36,292 nt of DNA from Dipetalonema caudispina (Eukaryota; Nematoda; Chromadorea; Rhabditida; Onchocercidae), in NCBI GenBank assembly GCA_013365325.1, contig JABVXV010000478.1, forward strand, positions 1-36,292, given 5' to 3'. Positions 14,081 through 24,440 of this stretch are shown here, piece by piece (the stretch's first letter is position 1; each line of letters opens with the position of its first letter). The notes below the pieces were generated by a model. The model saw only the letters and a list, made by a program, of their open reading frames with translations, was not told the origin of the DNA and did no database searches. A program made the position numbers and the translations under genes.

Positions 14081-17000
14081 CGTAAAGACATATGGAACGA
14101 GTACCAGGTGCATCTGCAAAGAGAGGTGGGATGGTGAAACAATGGATAATGATAGAGATGTACTCTATCACAGGAATTGAATAAAATACTTTAAGAAGCA
14201 ATAAAAAAGAGCTATTATATGAAAATGCTTCAATAATAAGAATAGAAAAAATACACTGAAGACGAAGTAAAAAAATGTAATTTACCAGAGCTAATGAAGG
14301 TACTGTTGTACATAGCACATAATACCAACTTGAATGGAGTTTTTTTGATCAATCGATCCGGTAGACGGAAAGAATAAATAGCTTTTTGGGTAACTACAAA
14401 AACATCTTCCACCTTGTCGTGCAATACTTGCTCTGAGTCAGTTGGTAATCTCAGTGCAATATTTGCAATATTTGCCAAAGCATTTTTTTCGCTTGACTGT
14501 AATTTTTTAATAAGCTTACTAATGCTAACATAAAAACAAATCTCTCTAAAGCAAGAAATTTGAATATCTTTAAAATAATCCAAGAATATTAACAAAGCTG
14601 CTTGGAATCCCAACATATTGCAACGCGGACAAGAAATGGGAAAAGGAACTAATTTTGATTCTCAAAGCATACTTCAGTTTAAGATTTCCATCCTAACAAT
14701 GCAACCATGTTCTGATCAGTTCACTTTTGAACCAAATCATCACTTAAATTATGCTTCTTAGAGAAAAATTGCTATCCTTTAGAAATAAATTTAAAAAATT
14801 TGTTGATTTACCTTATACTCGTTTGAGAGAGCCTTCAAAACACAAAACCATTCTAACGCTACAGGAGGATGTGCACCATCATATTCCGATATATAACCTG
14901 AAAGTCTTATTGAAATTTTTGTGGTTTTTTATTAGGAAGTTTAATCTTCTTTACTGTTGTAAAGGTAGACATCTCTTGCAAGATTAGAAAGAATCATTTA
15001 AACTTGTAATAAGTGTTTCTCAGTTGCATGTTAGAGCACAATTCCAGGGCTCTTGCTTCACCACTGAATTTGAATTTAATACTTGTTGATTAACACTAAC
15101 CAAAAGCAAAGTGTATCTGTGTAGAGACAGCTTTATTGCTACATGCGAACAAGATCAATGCACCATTCCTGATGTTCACCGCATCCAATAGCCATATTTT
15201 AAAATCCTCATGCCAATCGCTATGTTCTTTAACGTCATATATATTCTAAAAATGCGTTACCATAACTCTTCACAAGCAGTACAAACATAAGCAACTTTAA
15301 ATCACACATACCCACAGAGCTGAAGCAAAGTGCTCTTCAGCCATATTTGCCAATTCACAGCTCCAAATTTTCGCAGAATCTCTCATCGAATAAGAGTGAA
15401 TATGATGCTCGGTCACCGCAAGTATATGCATATTTTTGATAGCAATAGGATTTGAACTAGTTGAAGCATTGGAATGTGAACCCACCAAATCACCGCTTGA
15501 CTGTTCATATACCAGAGTTTTAACCAACCTAAACTTTTCTATAATTTGTATACATGCACGCAAGTAGTTTTCAGGATATAATACACTGCAAAATGTAAGG
15601 TGCACTTGTGCTTCTGAGTCGTAATACATATTCGATAACCAAAAAGTATGATCAATTGGAGATTTTAAATTTAAAGGTGTTGTTGCAACTGTGTTTCGAA
15701 AGATGAAAATGTAAGAAAACATACTTTGATCCCGATTGCCTTCCTTCACCAAATATTGCAGAAGCCAATTTACCACCAATTCCAATTCTTGCGTTTGTAT
15801 GAATTATTTTTATTGTAATTTCAGAAGACAATCGCTGCCTTTTTCCTGGTGTGGGGGTAATACTCGCATTGACACTCAATAAAAATAATGAGCATGTTGT
15901 TGTTGCCAGAAGAAAATGTATTCCTTCTAAAAATTATATTAAAGGAGAAGAAATTAGAAAAGAAAATCCTTCAAGCTAACTTCAACTAGATAATTAGTTT
16001 GATCTGATTGATTTACATGGAATCTACAGTCTAAACCGATCCCAATTTATAGGTATTTGAGCATGGAAATCTTAATGGTGGTCCTAGTGTACTGAGTTAA
16101 AAAAAGAGAATGAGAGATGGAAATTCGAACTACATCACTCTTCACTGAGCAGTTGTCGCCTTCACTGCAACCATTAAATTTATAATGAGTCACACAAATA
16201 ACAGTTTGTTAAGAGGTGCAAGGCAGTTTATTTTATTTCACCCATAATAAGTTTCCATCCCCGTCATCGCTCACTTCTTCATGGAAGTGAAGTGTTTATA
16301 GAAATAATTAGTTTTAGGCGTTGTAAATACCAAAAAAGGCGAATTAATCCAAAGTTGACGTGAATCAACAATTAATACAAAAATCTGACAATTTTCACCT
16401 AAAAAAAGACTTCCAAAGAGATGAATGACAAAACCTGATGATTGCAAATTTATCCTTGTTAATGATAACGCTACCTCTCGATCCAAATCTACTGAACTGT
16501 CACTGAACTGACGATCTGGCATAGACCAATGCCGGACAATACCTTCTGGTGTTACGGCAATTACACCTGACGTCGAAAAACCTGGAAGCATAAATTAATC
16601 GACTGTTTTTATCAAAACCTAGTACCCATATTTTAAACAATATTTGAGCTAAGATGAAAAGAAACCTTGTCTTTTGTATACACAAACAGTTTGTGCATTG
16701 TAGGGAAGTCCAGATGGTGGCAAATTAAGCACTGCTGGTGCACCTGCATAATCCTCCTGAAAAAAAAAAAAAGAACCCAAACACCTAACTACCAAAATTG
16801 ACTGCCATATACATATAACACACATATTCAAATATAATGATTCCAAAAGTGATAATACCTCTGCGTCATACTTCCATACATATAGACTTTGACCAACTAT
16901 TAACCAAGCATAACCACAACTGGATAGAGAGCCTGAACATGAGCTACTCGGATCCTTCGCTAAATAGCACATCATCATCATCATCATATCATTACTTGTT

Positions 17001-17223
17001 AATAAAAAAATAAAAAGGGACACATGCTAATAACATTATCAATTCATATAACCATAAATAAAAGTATGAAATGTTATACTCTATACATTACATATCCTAA
17101 AAAATGTAATATGTTAAATCAAAATATGAAGTATTAAAGAGGAAACGAACCAGTAAGAGCTTCTCGTACTAAACCTGGATAATCATTTCCAACCGATTCC
17201 AATACAAGCTCTACCGATTCCAT
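9440..17223 (-). CDS. npp-15: Nuclear pore scaffold protein Nup133 (Y-complex), complete
   Basis: Nup133 is the membrane-proximal stalk subunit of the Nup107-160 Y-complex. 24 exons, high to low: 17223-17151, 16959-16859, 16756-16666, 16581-16435, 15926-15725, 15528-15312, 15245-15101, 14897-14812, 14496-14286, 13897-13828, 13751-13616, 13370-13244, 13140-13013, 12898-12788, 12669-12556, 12384-12154, 12089-11889, 11566-11434, 11362-11253, 10908-10849, 10633-10505, 10344-10238, 9911-9715, 9606-9440. All junctions are in phase, giving 1097 residues (human about 1156). Residues 1-~450 form the beta-propeller (DYPGLVREAL, GYAWLIVGQSLYVWKYD, GVIAVTPEGIVRHW, HILAVTEHHIHSYSM); an ALPS-like segment is at ~184-197. 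The rest is alpha-helical: LADDIPNDERW, TLYDYFFRE, ISEHAIALELAKRY, LFFATQTNVGWM, KIWIAAIRANSDYW. The ATG lies two bases after a TTTTTTAG acceptor, so trans-splicing is likely. Uncertain: the exon 12 donor (13244 keeps phase) and CAGCAG at the next acceptor. Confidence 0.93.
11671..11788. repeat. Perfect 20-bp inverted repeat in a Nup133 intron
   Basis: AAACTTCTAAATCAAAATTA at 11671-11690 is the exact reverse complement of 11769-11788, separated by 78 bases. It lies wholly within the Nup133 intron 11567-11888. It could form a hairpin in the pre-mRNA or be the remnant of a small non-autonomous element. No flanking target-site duplication is evident to me. Confidence 0.9.
14033..14073. repeat. 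(AT)n microsatellite in a Nup133 intron
   Basis: About 20 AT dinucleotides in a row within the Nup133 intron 13898-14285. It creates Ile-Tyr open frames on both strands (13995-14180, 14013-14318) that are repeat artefacts. Confidence 0.97.
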
Positions 17224-17225
17224 CA

Positions 17226-17227
17226 CT
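17226..17227 (-). other. Likely trans-splice (or 5' UTR) acceptor for Nup133
   Basis: On the minus strand the AG of CTATTTTTTAG ends at 17226, only two bases before the Nup133 start codon at 17223-17221. Such a short leader after a strong acceptor is typical of nematode spliced-leader addition. The alternative is that this is an ordinary acceptor of an upstream exon: the donor at 17496 is phase-compatible with it. Confidence 0.6.
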
Positions 17228-17455
17228 AAAAAATAGTTTTATTACATTACATATCATGAGTGACAAATTTTTCTCTTATCAAAATCTCATATCTGAAGAA
17301 ATCACAACTTAATTGCGCATTCATTAACACCACAAAGAGGTATCCAATACATTTGACAATACTATCGATCATCCTCGTGATAGTGAACAGTATATCTCTT
17401 GTTCATCTTTCTTTCATTCTAAATATGAATGGTATGCACAACCTATCATTCCAAC

Positions 17456-17668
17456 TTAATCCTCAGACCTAGCACAGATCAAATCTGTCATATTACCGGT
17501 AAAATTTAAATTAAAACTTATCAAAGTATAACACGGCCCACAACTCATAGAGCTACATAAGTTCCTATCCCAACTAATTTCAACATTGTCGGATAATTTC
17601 GTAACATCAATAGAGTCTGTATCTTCTATAGTCCATTGTAATACTATGGAAGTGATAATATATAGCAT
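17456..17668 (-). CDS. Possible small secreted Cys-containing protein
   Basis: Minus-strand open frame from ATG 17668-17666 to a stop at 17456, 70 residues if unspliced. It opens MLYIITSIVLQW, a short hydrophobic leader, then an acidic stretch (TIEDTDSIDVTKLSDNVE) and CSSMSCGPC followed by YTLISFNLNFTG. The ATG lies ten bases after a good acceptor (TGTTATTAG, AG ending at 17679), as in a trans-spliced first exon. A good donor (ACCG|GTAATA, at 17496) lies inside the frame, so the true protein may continue in another exon. I could not find a convincing next exon; splicing to the Nup133 first exon keeps phase but would put a secretion-type leader on a nucleoporin. Family not recognised. Confidence 0.4.
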   Translation of the reverse strand: MLYIITSIVLQWTIEDTDSIDVTKLSDNVEISWDRNLCSSMSCGPCYTLISFNLNFTGNMTDLICARSED

Positions 17669-17679
17669 TGTTGATAAGC

Positions 17680-18968
17680 TAATAACAGATATCGATAGAT
17701 TTGTTGTGCAAATTTCGAACAATAAGATTTATGAATAAAATTTATCTCATTTCAAACAGTATAATATCGAGATATTTCAAATAATATTAATCAATCAAAA
17801 TATCTTAGGTCCATTTTTCGTCATTTTCCATTATTATTTGTAATTAATTTTCGCTACCATAATATTTCATCTTCTACTAAAGATAATCTGGTAATTCGAC
17901 AAATTAATTCTCTCCTGATCTTAATCCGTTTCCAACTTCTGGTGATCTTATTAAACGATCAATGGTATCTCTTTTGACATCAATTCATTCCCAATAATTC
18001 ATTAATTGCTTTTGTAAAATTCTTCACAATACGATCAGATTTCGTAAGATATTAATATCATTCATCGTTTGTCTTTAGCGAATCTTTCAAAAAAAAAGAA
18101 AAGAAACTGGTGAGGTATGAATTTATGACGAACAAAATGGAATTACACTTTTAAACAGTTTTGAAATAGTACCACAATATCTATACATGTATGTATGTTA
18201 ACTGAGAAATACATATTCTTCCAACATATTATTGATATACTTATTTTATAAAAATTTATTCATTTCTTGAACTCTCAATTCATACCGTTTTCTAACAGCA
18301 AATAAGGCAGTTGTGCTTTATTATATCCCTTCTAGTTTTTACAATTTAATTTTCTTACATTGGACGATATTAAATAACTATAAAAACGAAAAGTTACTTA
18401 AATAACAAAATAGTTGTATATGATACGATAATGAGCTGAAAAAGTTCGCTGCACCTGATGAATTCGATGTAATATTTGATATTTTATTCATCAACGATAT
18501 CATTGAGAAAACGAAGTTTAGAATTTAAATTACAGAAACAAAAAGTGACTACAACCTCCAAAGAAAATTTCAAATTAAAAATATTAAAAAAAAAAAAGAT
18601 GAATTCAACAGTACAGACAAGTAGTGCTTAAGACAAGAGATAGTTTATCGAAATGAGAAATTCGACCACGGACCGTAAACAGATCCACACATAAAAATAC
18701 ACGTATTACTCACAATGCAACAACGCCAAGCCAGAACAACTGCAATAATTCAGCTAAAAATTGATTTTCAACAATATTTCCTAATCAACCTATGAAATGA
18801 TGAGCAATGTGATACCGACTATGGTATTATTTTACGCCAATAAGGTAAGGAACTAGCAGTATGACAAACATATCAGTCGATATAATTAGCCGATATAATG
18901 TATTCTTTACAATAACCTTAATAAAACAATTTAAAGTTAATTAATCCTCTTGAACCCATCAAAGTTGT
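17680..18968. other. Interval between SUV3 3' end and the Nup133 side; no firm gene
   Basis: About 1.3 kb of AT-rich sequence containing the SUV3 3' flank. On the minus strand there are two short splice-bounded segments: 18739-18714 (acceptor ATTGCAG, donor GTGAGT; reads LFWLGVVA in one frame) and 18435-18398 (acceptor TTTTTCAG, donor GTAACT; reads LIIVSYTTILLF in one frame). They might be micro-exons of a small secreted or membrane protein leading into the 17668 ORF, but I could not build one consistent reading frame through all three. Confidence 0.5.
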
Positions 18969-18973
18969 TTATT
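18968..18973 (-). terminator. AATAAA polyadenylation hexamer overlapping the SUV3 stop codon
   Basis: The last codons read CAA TAA ACA, so the TAA stop is embedded in AATAAA. No other AATAAA was noticed close downstream on this strand. If used, the 3' UTR would be only 10-30 bases long. Confidence 0.4.
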
Positions 18974-21900
18974 GATTGTGCTCATCACTGACATGATGAC
19001 TCTCTAATTTCTTAATTTCTTCACGTCTAATTTCTTCCCTTAGCAATGACAACTCGCTTTCGTCTACCAATCCTTTCCGTAACAACCGTTCTGAGACTGA
19101 TTCCACTCCTCCTGCAAACAAAATTAGTTGGAATAGATAATTAATTTAATTTATATATATCATATTTTTTTTTGTCAGTAATTTATCAGATTTTGCACTA
19201 CCGCAAAATCTGCCATACAGTGTATGTAATGCATTCCATATCATACTTTTAAAGCTAAACGATACCAACTGTAATAATCAGATCAGCACAAACACCATAC
19301 AAAGAGAATAGCATAAGAAGTAACTGTTTACAATTAGTAAAAACCAGCGGTGTTAAATTACCTTGATCACTCATTTCATCCAGATATCCATCTTCTTCCT
19401 GAAAGTACGTGAATCACTATTATGAAATAAGAAGCACAAGTAATGTTATTCGTATGCTCTAAATTACTCGCAATTGAAAAACGCATAATTTCTCTGGGGT
19501 ATATGAAGTAAGGTACCAAGTATGATAACTTTACTTACGTCATCCGGTTGAGATGACGTGATATCAGACATTGCTAGCAAAGCTTCATTTATATAGCTCT
19601 CAATCAGCTTTCCCAGAAGGCGTATTCTTTCTCGATCCGGAAACATATCCTAAAACATTCGATGTTTTCCAATGACTTCAAAGAGTAAAAAAATTTTTAA
19701 AAAAAATACAAATATCAAAAGCTTATGCTTTTCGATGGAAGAAGTGTACTCTTTGGATAATTAATCCATATATATGGGATCTCGTTTCCCAAGTTAATTT
19801 ACCTCTGCTAGATGCCCCATTTATCGTCATTTCGAGAAACTGCGTTACTCAGATTCAATCATTCTACATAAAGTACTTCTGGATTTCAATCAAACATGCA
19901 ACTTTATTTATACTGGAAGTAATTTCAAAAACCTGAATTCTCATGAAATTTTCACAGTTCCAGTTAGGAAAATTAATGAACAGCTAAGACACCCACCGCG
20001 AATTTATAACTGAGCCAAAGATAAAGGTCGATTAAATTATATAGTTTACACATATCCAAAAGCATTGTAACGCTGGCTGGTTTAGGTAACGGCCATTGGA
20101 TTACTTCACAAAACCAATTATAGTTAATTGCTTGACCTTCAGCGAATCTGAAAACAGTCACATTTTTACGGCCAAATACGAAATAAATAAATCGGCAAAC
20201 CGTCCTCCTCGATAATTCTTATATTTTTATGCAAAATAAGAATTTCAATCAAGATCTGGTAAAAATTTAAACTTACCGCCGAGCTATACGCACGAAACAT
20301 GTTCGGGCAACACCATTATCTACTTCCATATCTACTGGAGCAGTGCAGAAAGCATATTTAACCTGAAATCACTCAATAAATGACTACTTAGATCTCAATT
20401 TTCCTCCCCTTTCACCTCTTACTTTTATTCATGGGAGAAATAGAAATGTTTAGGAAGTACATGATTTTAAATTCTACAAATATATACAAAAAATACACAA
20501 AAATTAATTACCTTTATACTCAATGGAATGTCATCTATTAGTTCAGCCAGTTTTCGGAACTGTTCAATGTCACACAGATGAAACTTTTTGCTTAGAGAGC
20601 TGATCGATATAAACATATCAATAATACTGAGAAATGAAGCGTGAGGAAGATGATATGAGAAGGTTTCCAACTGCAATGAAATAAATTGTATAAATTCTTG
20701 CAGATGTTATAAATGTCAAACACGGTACCTGTTCAGAAGTTGGTGCAATACCGGCAGTTTCAATGGGTTTGATGGGTTCATTCATAAATGTCACCAACAA
20801 TGGCATATCTGCTGGTCGTAAAGTCGTTACCTTAAATATGTGTTTGTTGAATCTCAAGAAGCGAATTTTAAATTAGACCAAAACTATTATAGCAACATAC
20901 TGACCCAGCCTTTTTGATAGGCAGATTGAAAGCGACCAGCACGTCCAGCGACTTGCATTACGTGATAGTTTGCTTGGTGTTCACCAAATGGAAATTGTAC
21001 GAATATGATTCTAAATATTTCATTCATAGCTCTTTTATACTCACGCATCAACATACAGAAACGATGACCAATTTGACGTTTTAAGTTGAACTTGTGGTGC
21101 AAAATTGAAATACTTCAAAACAGTGATGAAAAAAGACGTAGCTGGAGAGATTAAAAGATTGTGAGTGTCATTATGGGAAGAATCAAGAAATAAATAATAA
21201 ATAAATCCAAATGTTATCAAAAAGACGTTGCTACGCATGAAATCAACAAACCTGCGAATATTTAAATTAATACCCATTCCAACAGCGTCGGTTGCAACCA
21301 TTACGTTAATTTTCCGATTCATTTCATTGAAAGTTTTCGCTTGGTTCAATTTTGTCCATGGTGGCAATGCCCCATATATCACAGTCGGTTGTACGCCCAA
21401 TTTCATTAGACTTTTAACTACGGAAAATAACTTAGAAACCGAAAAGCATACTAAGCAATCACCATCCTGAAACAATATGTCGCAAAAAAAGATGAGAAAG
21501 ACCTAATGACATTAAAACTAAATTTTAAATTTAATTATGCAATTAAAACTTCGCTTCAGCACAAATCATAAAATATATAACAACCTGAACATTATTAAGC
21601 TTTTTCAAAGCTTCTTTATTCACAGTAAGCGGAGTTTTCCTTTCATAACGGTGTACTTCTACGTGTTCTCCAATGGGATCCAGTAAACTGCGTACAATAT
21701 CAACTGCTGCTTCTTCACCACAAAGATGAACCTAAAAAATAAAATAACTCCTTTAACTTGAATCTCTTCCCGTAAACTTTCCATTGCTAAGAACTAGAAA
21801 AATTTTGAACTCTAAAAGCAAAATCAATCACTTTCATACCAGAAATGTGGAAGTCCATACAAGCCAATGAATAATGTTGATTTATATATTCAGAGTACGG

Positions 21901-24147
21901 TAAAACAAATGAAAAAAAAAAAAAGAAAAAAAAAATATTAAAAGATGAGATACAGCTTTGGAGACATTTCCGGAAGGAACATATCAGAATGTTAATGAGG
22001 GAACCTCTTCTGCAGCAATACCAAGCAGAGCTCTTGTCCAAGCCCAACCGCGGCTCTGATCACGTAACATCTGAATTTCATCAATCACGGCTACCTCCAC
22101 ATTCACATCAACAGGCACCATTTCAACAGTCATCGCAACATGGGACGAGGGGCTGTCAGCATCAACTGCGTATCGCCGTTCTTCACCCGTAACCATATCA
22201 CATTTAATGCCTTAAAAGATCGGATTTTTGATTTTCAAATTTAAATATGAAAAATGCAGAAAGAATCATAAGAGAATTCATAATGATAACAGACCTTGTT
22301 CATTAGTTTTTTGACACACCTCGTTGGCAAGTAATCTTAATGGGCAGCAATAAAAACCTGTTTTGGCTTGATAGAACCGTTGTAATGCTTCATACGTTTT
22401 GCCACTGTTAGTTGGTCCTATAAAGGGTAGATTTTATGAAAATAATTTCCATATCAATCACATATTTTATAGTTCATTTCAATTATTATATCTGATCATT
22501 CGTGTAGTCATACACAAAGATACCGTAAAATCATTCCCTCTAGACTTCCGTTATTTATTTAACCAGAAGAGTGATTAAAATATCTCACTGATAGTAGTAT
22601 AAAATGTTTTTCATTAAAAAACAAGACCTGCATGAAAATGTATCTTCCTCAACAGCTCCCTAGCTTTTGGATACCAATTATATGGTTTAGTTAGATCGCT
22701 CAGAGTCTTCAATTCCTTTTCGCACTCCAAATGTGGAAACACTCTTTTGGCATGTTCAATGAAATATGGATATATGCTGTCGACATCACGTGCTGAAGAT
22801 AACTGCTTAAACATAACCATTTTTTCTATCACTATCAGTAGAACAAAAATTTTCAAACTCCTAATTTTCGGATTAACCAAAAATTGAATCTGAGATGCAA
22901 AACAAACCGCTGACTTAGTAACACTATAAAATGCATTCCTCTTAATTAAATATTAGCATGTGGTGGATGAGAGAACCGAAGAAAGTATTTACCTTTGTTT
23001 ATAATATCACTGATTATAATGGCAATACAAGGATCTAACGGTGATGCATGCAAGCAGTAGTTCCGAAAACTTCTAAAAAAAGTTTCGTGAATAACTAAAT
23101 CAAATAAGTCAATTCTTTTTTAATAAAATGAAAATGGAAAACATATTAAAAGTTCCTAGTAAAATCTATTATTGACTTTTCCACAGGCGAGGTCGATAGC
23201 AAACATACTTATACGCTGCATGGAACATTTTCCTATTTACGTTATTCTGCTCAGATAATTCTCGAACCAAAGGTTTCCTGGCAAAATTCTCCAAAACCCG
23301 TGAAATGTCATCCTTGTTCAGATCGACAATAACATCCTGGAATTTTTATTGTGAATGGTACCTTGAAGCAATATAATTAAACTTCTGAAAAATCACTTCT
23401 ACACCATCAGGTTACGAGAAAATATTCTGATTTGTCAAATCAATCGATTAGCCCACTCTTTTGCAGATGTTAGAGGGAATTGAATAAGGTAAAGGAATTT
23501 AGAACTAAAGTAAATAAGCTTTCTAATATAGAATCCAAAAATACCGCTTCATTTCTTGGCAAATTCGGAATAGCTATCGGAGCAGGTGGTACGATATCGA
23601 TAAAACTTCGTAACTTGGCTTTTCGTGCCGTAGCAGTCAAAGGTGCCATTCTAGTTGCGAACTTCGTCTCTGTCGGTGAATATTTTGTTTGTCTCAAAAT
23701 AATAGGAGCGTACTTCCTCTCACTTTGTACTAGTTCCGGGCCTACTTTCTGGCTTCCAACGAGATTTGATTTCGATTGCCGCGCCTCAGATTTTCCATCG
23801 CAACCCCTCAACTGAAATATTGGGAAAAAATGAAAAGGGTTAAAATAATATGCCCTCAGCATAAGGATTGAAAGAAGTTTAAATGTTTAGAGCTGTTTAC
23901 AAACAATGTAATTCAACATTAATAATGAGCATATGAAAAGTAAAATCTACATGGAAAGATGCGAACGAACAGAAGATAAAGGATAAAATATAAAAGTACT
24001 GACAGAGTTCTTTCTTGGTGCAACAGAACTATGTGAACGTTGAAGAAGACGTGTTTGCATGAAGGATGGTCCCTGATCAGCACTACTAGCCATTATAAGC
24101 ATCCATGGTGGACGACATTTTATCACTTGTAGTGCCATTTTACCCAT
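18969..24147 (-). CDS. SUPV3L1: Mitochondrial ATP-dependent RNA helicase SUV3/SUPV3L1, complete
   Basis: SUV3 is the Ski2-like helicase that unwinds RNA for mitochondrial degradation and surveillance, with PNPase in animals. 17 exons, high to low: 24147-24004, 23811-23545, 23336-23209, 23072-22993, 22792-22628, 22417-22295, 22210-22005, 21731-21585, 21466-21252, 21010-20905, 20830-20729, 20670-20512, 20362-20277, 20147-19997, 19649-19539, 19398-19362, 19111-18969. All junctions are in phase; 789 residues, against 786 in human. Visible motifs: Walker A GPTNSGKT (~262-269), VTGEERR, DEIQ (~346-349), [38 protein letters not shown], motif [11 protein letters not shown] (~511-519), then the C-terminal SUV3 region ([24 protein letters not shown]). 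The N-terminus ([20 protein letters not shown]) is basic with almost no acidic residues, as expected for a mitochondrial presequence. The C-terminus ends in a charged helix ([12 protein letters not shown]). Confidence 0.96.
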
Positions 24148-24180
24148 TACTATGAATAACAGTCCTCAGCTTCAATCAAC

Positions 24181-24182
24181 CT
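24181..24182 (-). other. Likely trans-splice acceptor for SUV3
   Basis: A clear acceptor (ACTATTTCAG, AG ending at 24181 on the minus strand) lies 33 bases upstream of the SUV3 start codon at 24147. No upstream exon is apparent, so spliced-leader addition is the simplest reading; a 5' UTR intron is the alternative. Confidence 0.55.
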
Positions 24183-24418
24183 GAAATAGTCATTAGTAAA
24201 ATAAATGTATTCAAGTAAAACTTGAATATGTGATATTCCTTGTAATTTCAATCATTAACATCATTATCATTTATGAACATTTTAAGCATTTCTTCATTTT
24301 TATACCATCATTTCCACCTGTATTTCAACGTCAACATCTGACAATATCTCTTAATTGAACTCACTCCTTAGCAGAATTATATGAACAATAATAAGCAAAA
24401 CACTTATATCCATCATAC

Positions 24419-24440
24419 GCCCCGCTCCCCCGCTCTTTCC
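24419..24440 (-). promoter_or_regulatory. GC-rich block upstream of SUV3 (possible Sp1/KLF-type site)
   Basis: The plus strand reads CGCCCCGCTCCCCCGCTCT, about 270 bases upstream of the SUV3 ATG, inside otherwise strongly AT-rich DNA. It contains a CCCCGC core repeated with slight change, resembling GC-box/KLF sites. Its position fits a SUV3 promoter element; function is inferred from composition only. Confidence 0.35.

Noticed and set aside
15529..15785. Upstream part of the 162-residue minus-strand open frame as Nup133 coding sequence
   Set aside because: The in-phase acceptor is at 15529 (GTTTAG); the earlier acceptor (ACACAG) is out of phase with the preceding exon.
16271..16434. Extension of Nup133 exon 4 as one long open frame
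   Set aside because: Ending the exon at 16435 (CATCAG|GTTTTG) joins the next exon in phase and restores the propeller alignment; the remainder is intron read-through.
17260..17472. 70-residue plus-strand open frame with a hydrophobic segment
   Set aside because: Needs a non-ATG start, has no splice or homology support, and overlaps the Nup133 5' flank.
17151..24147. SUV3-Nup133 as a nematode operon
   Set aside because: Same strand and order, but the gap of about 1.7 kb is far larger than the usual ~100-base operon spacing, and no SL2-type context is visible.
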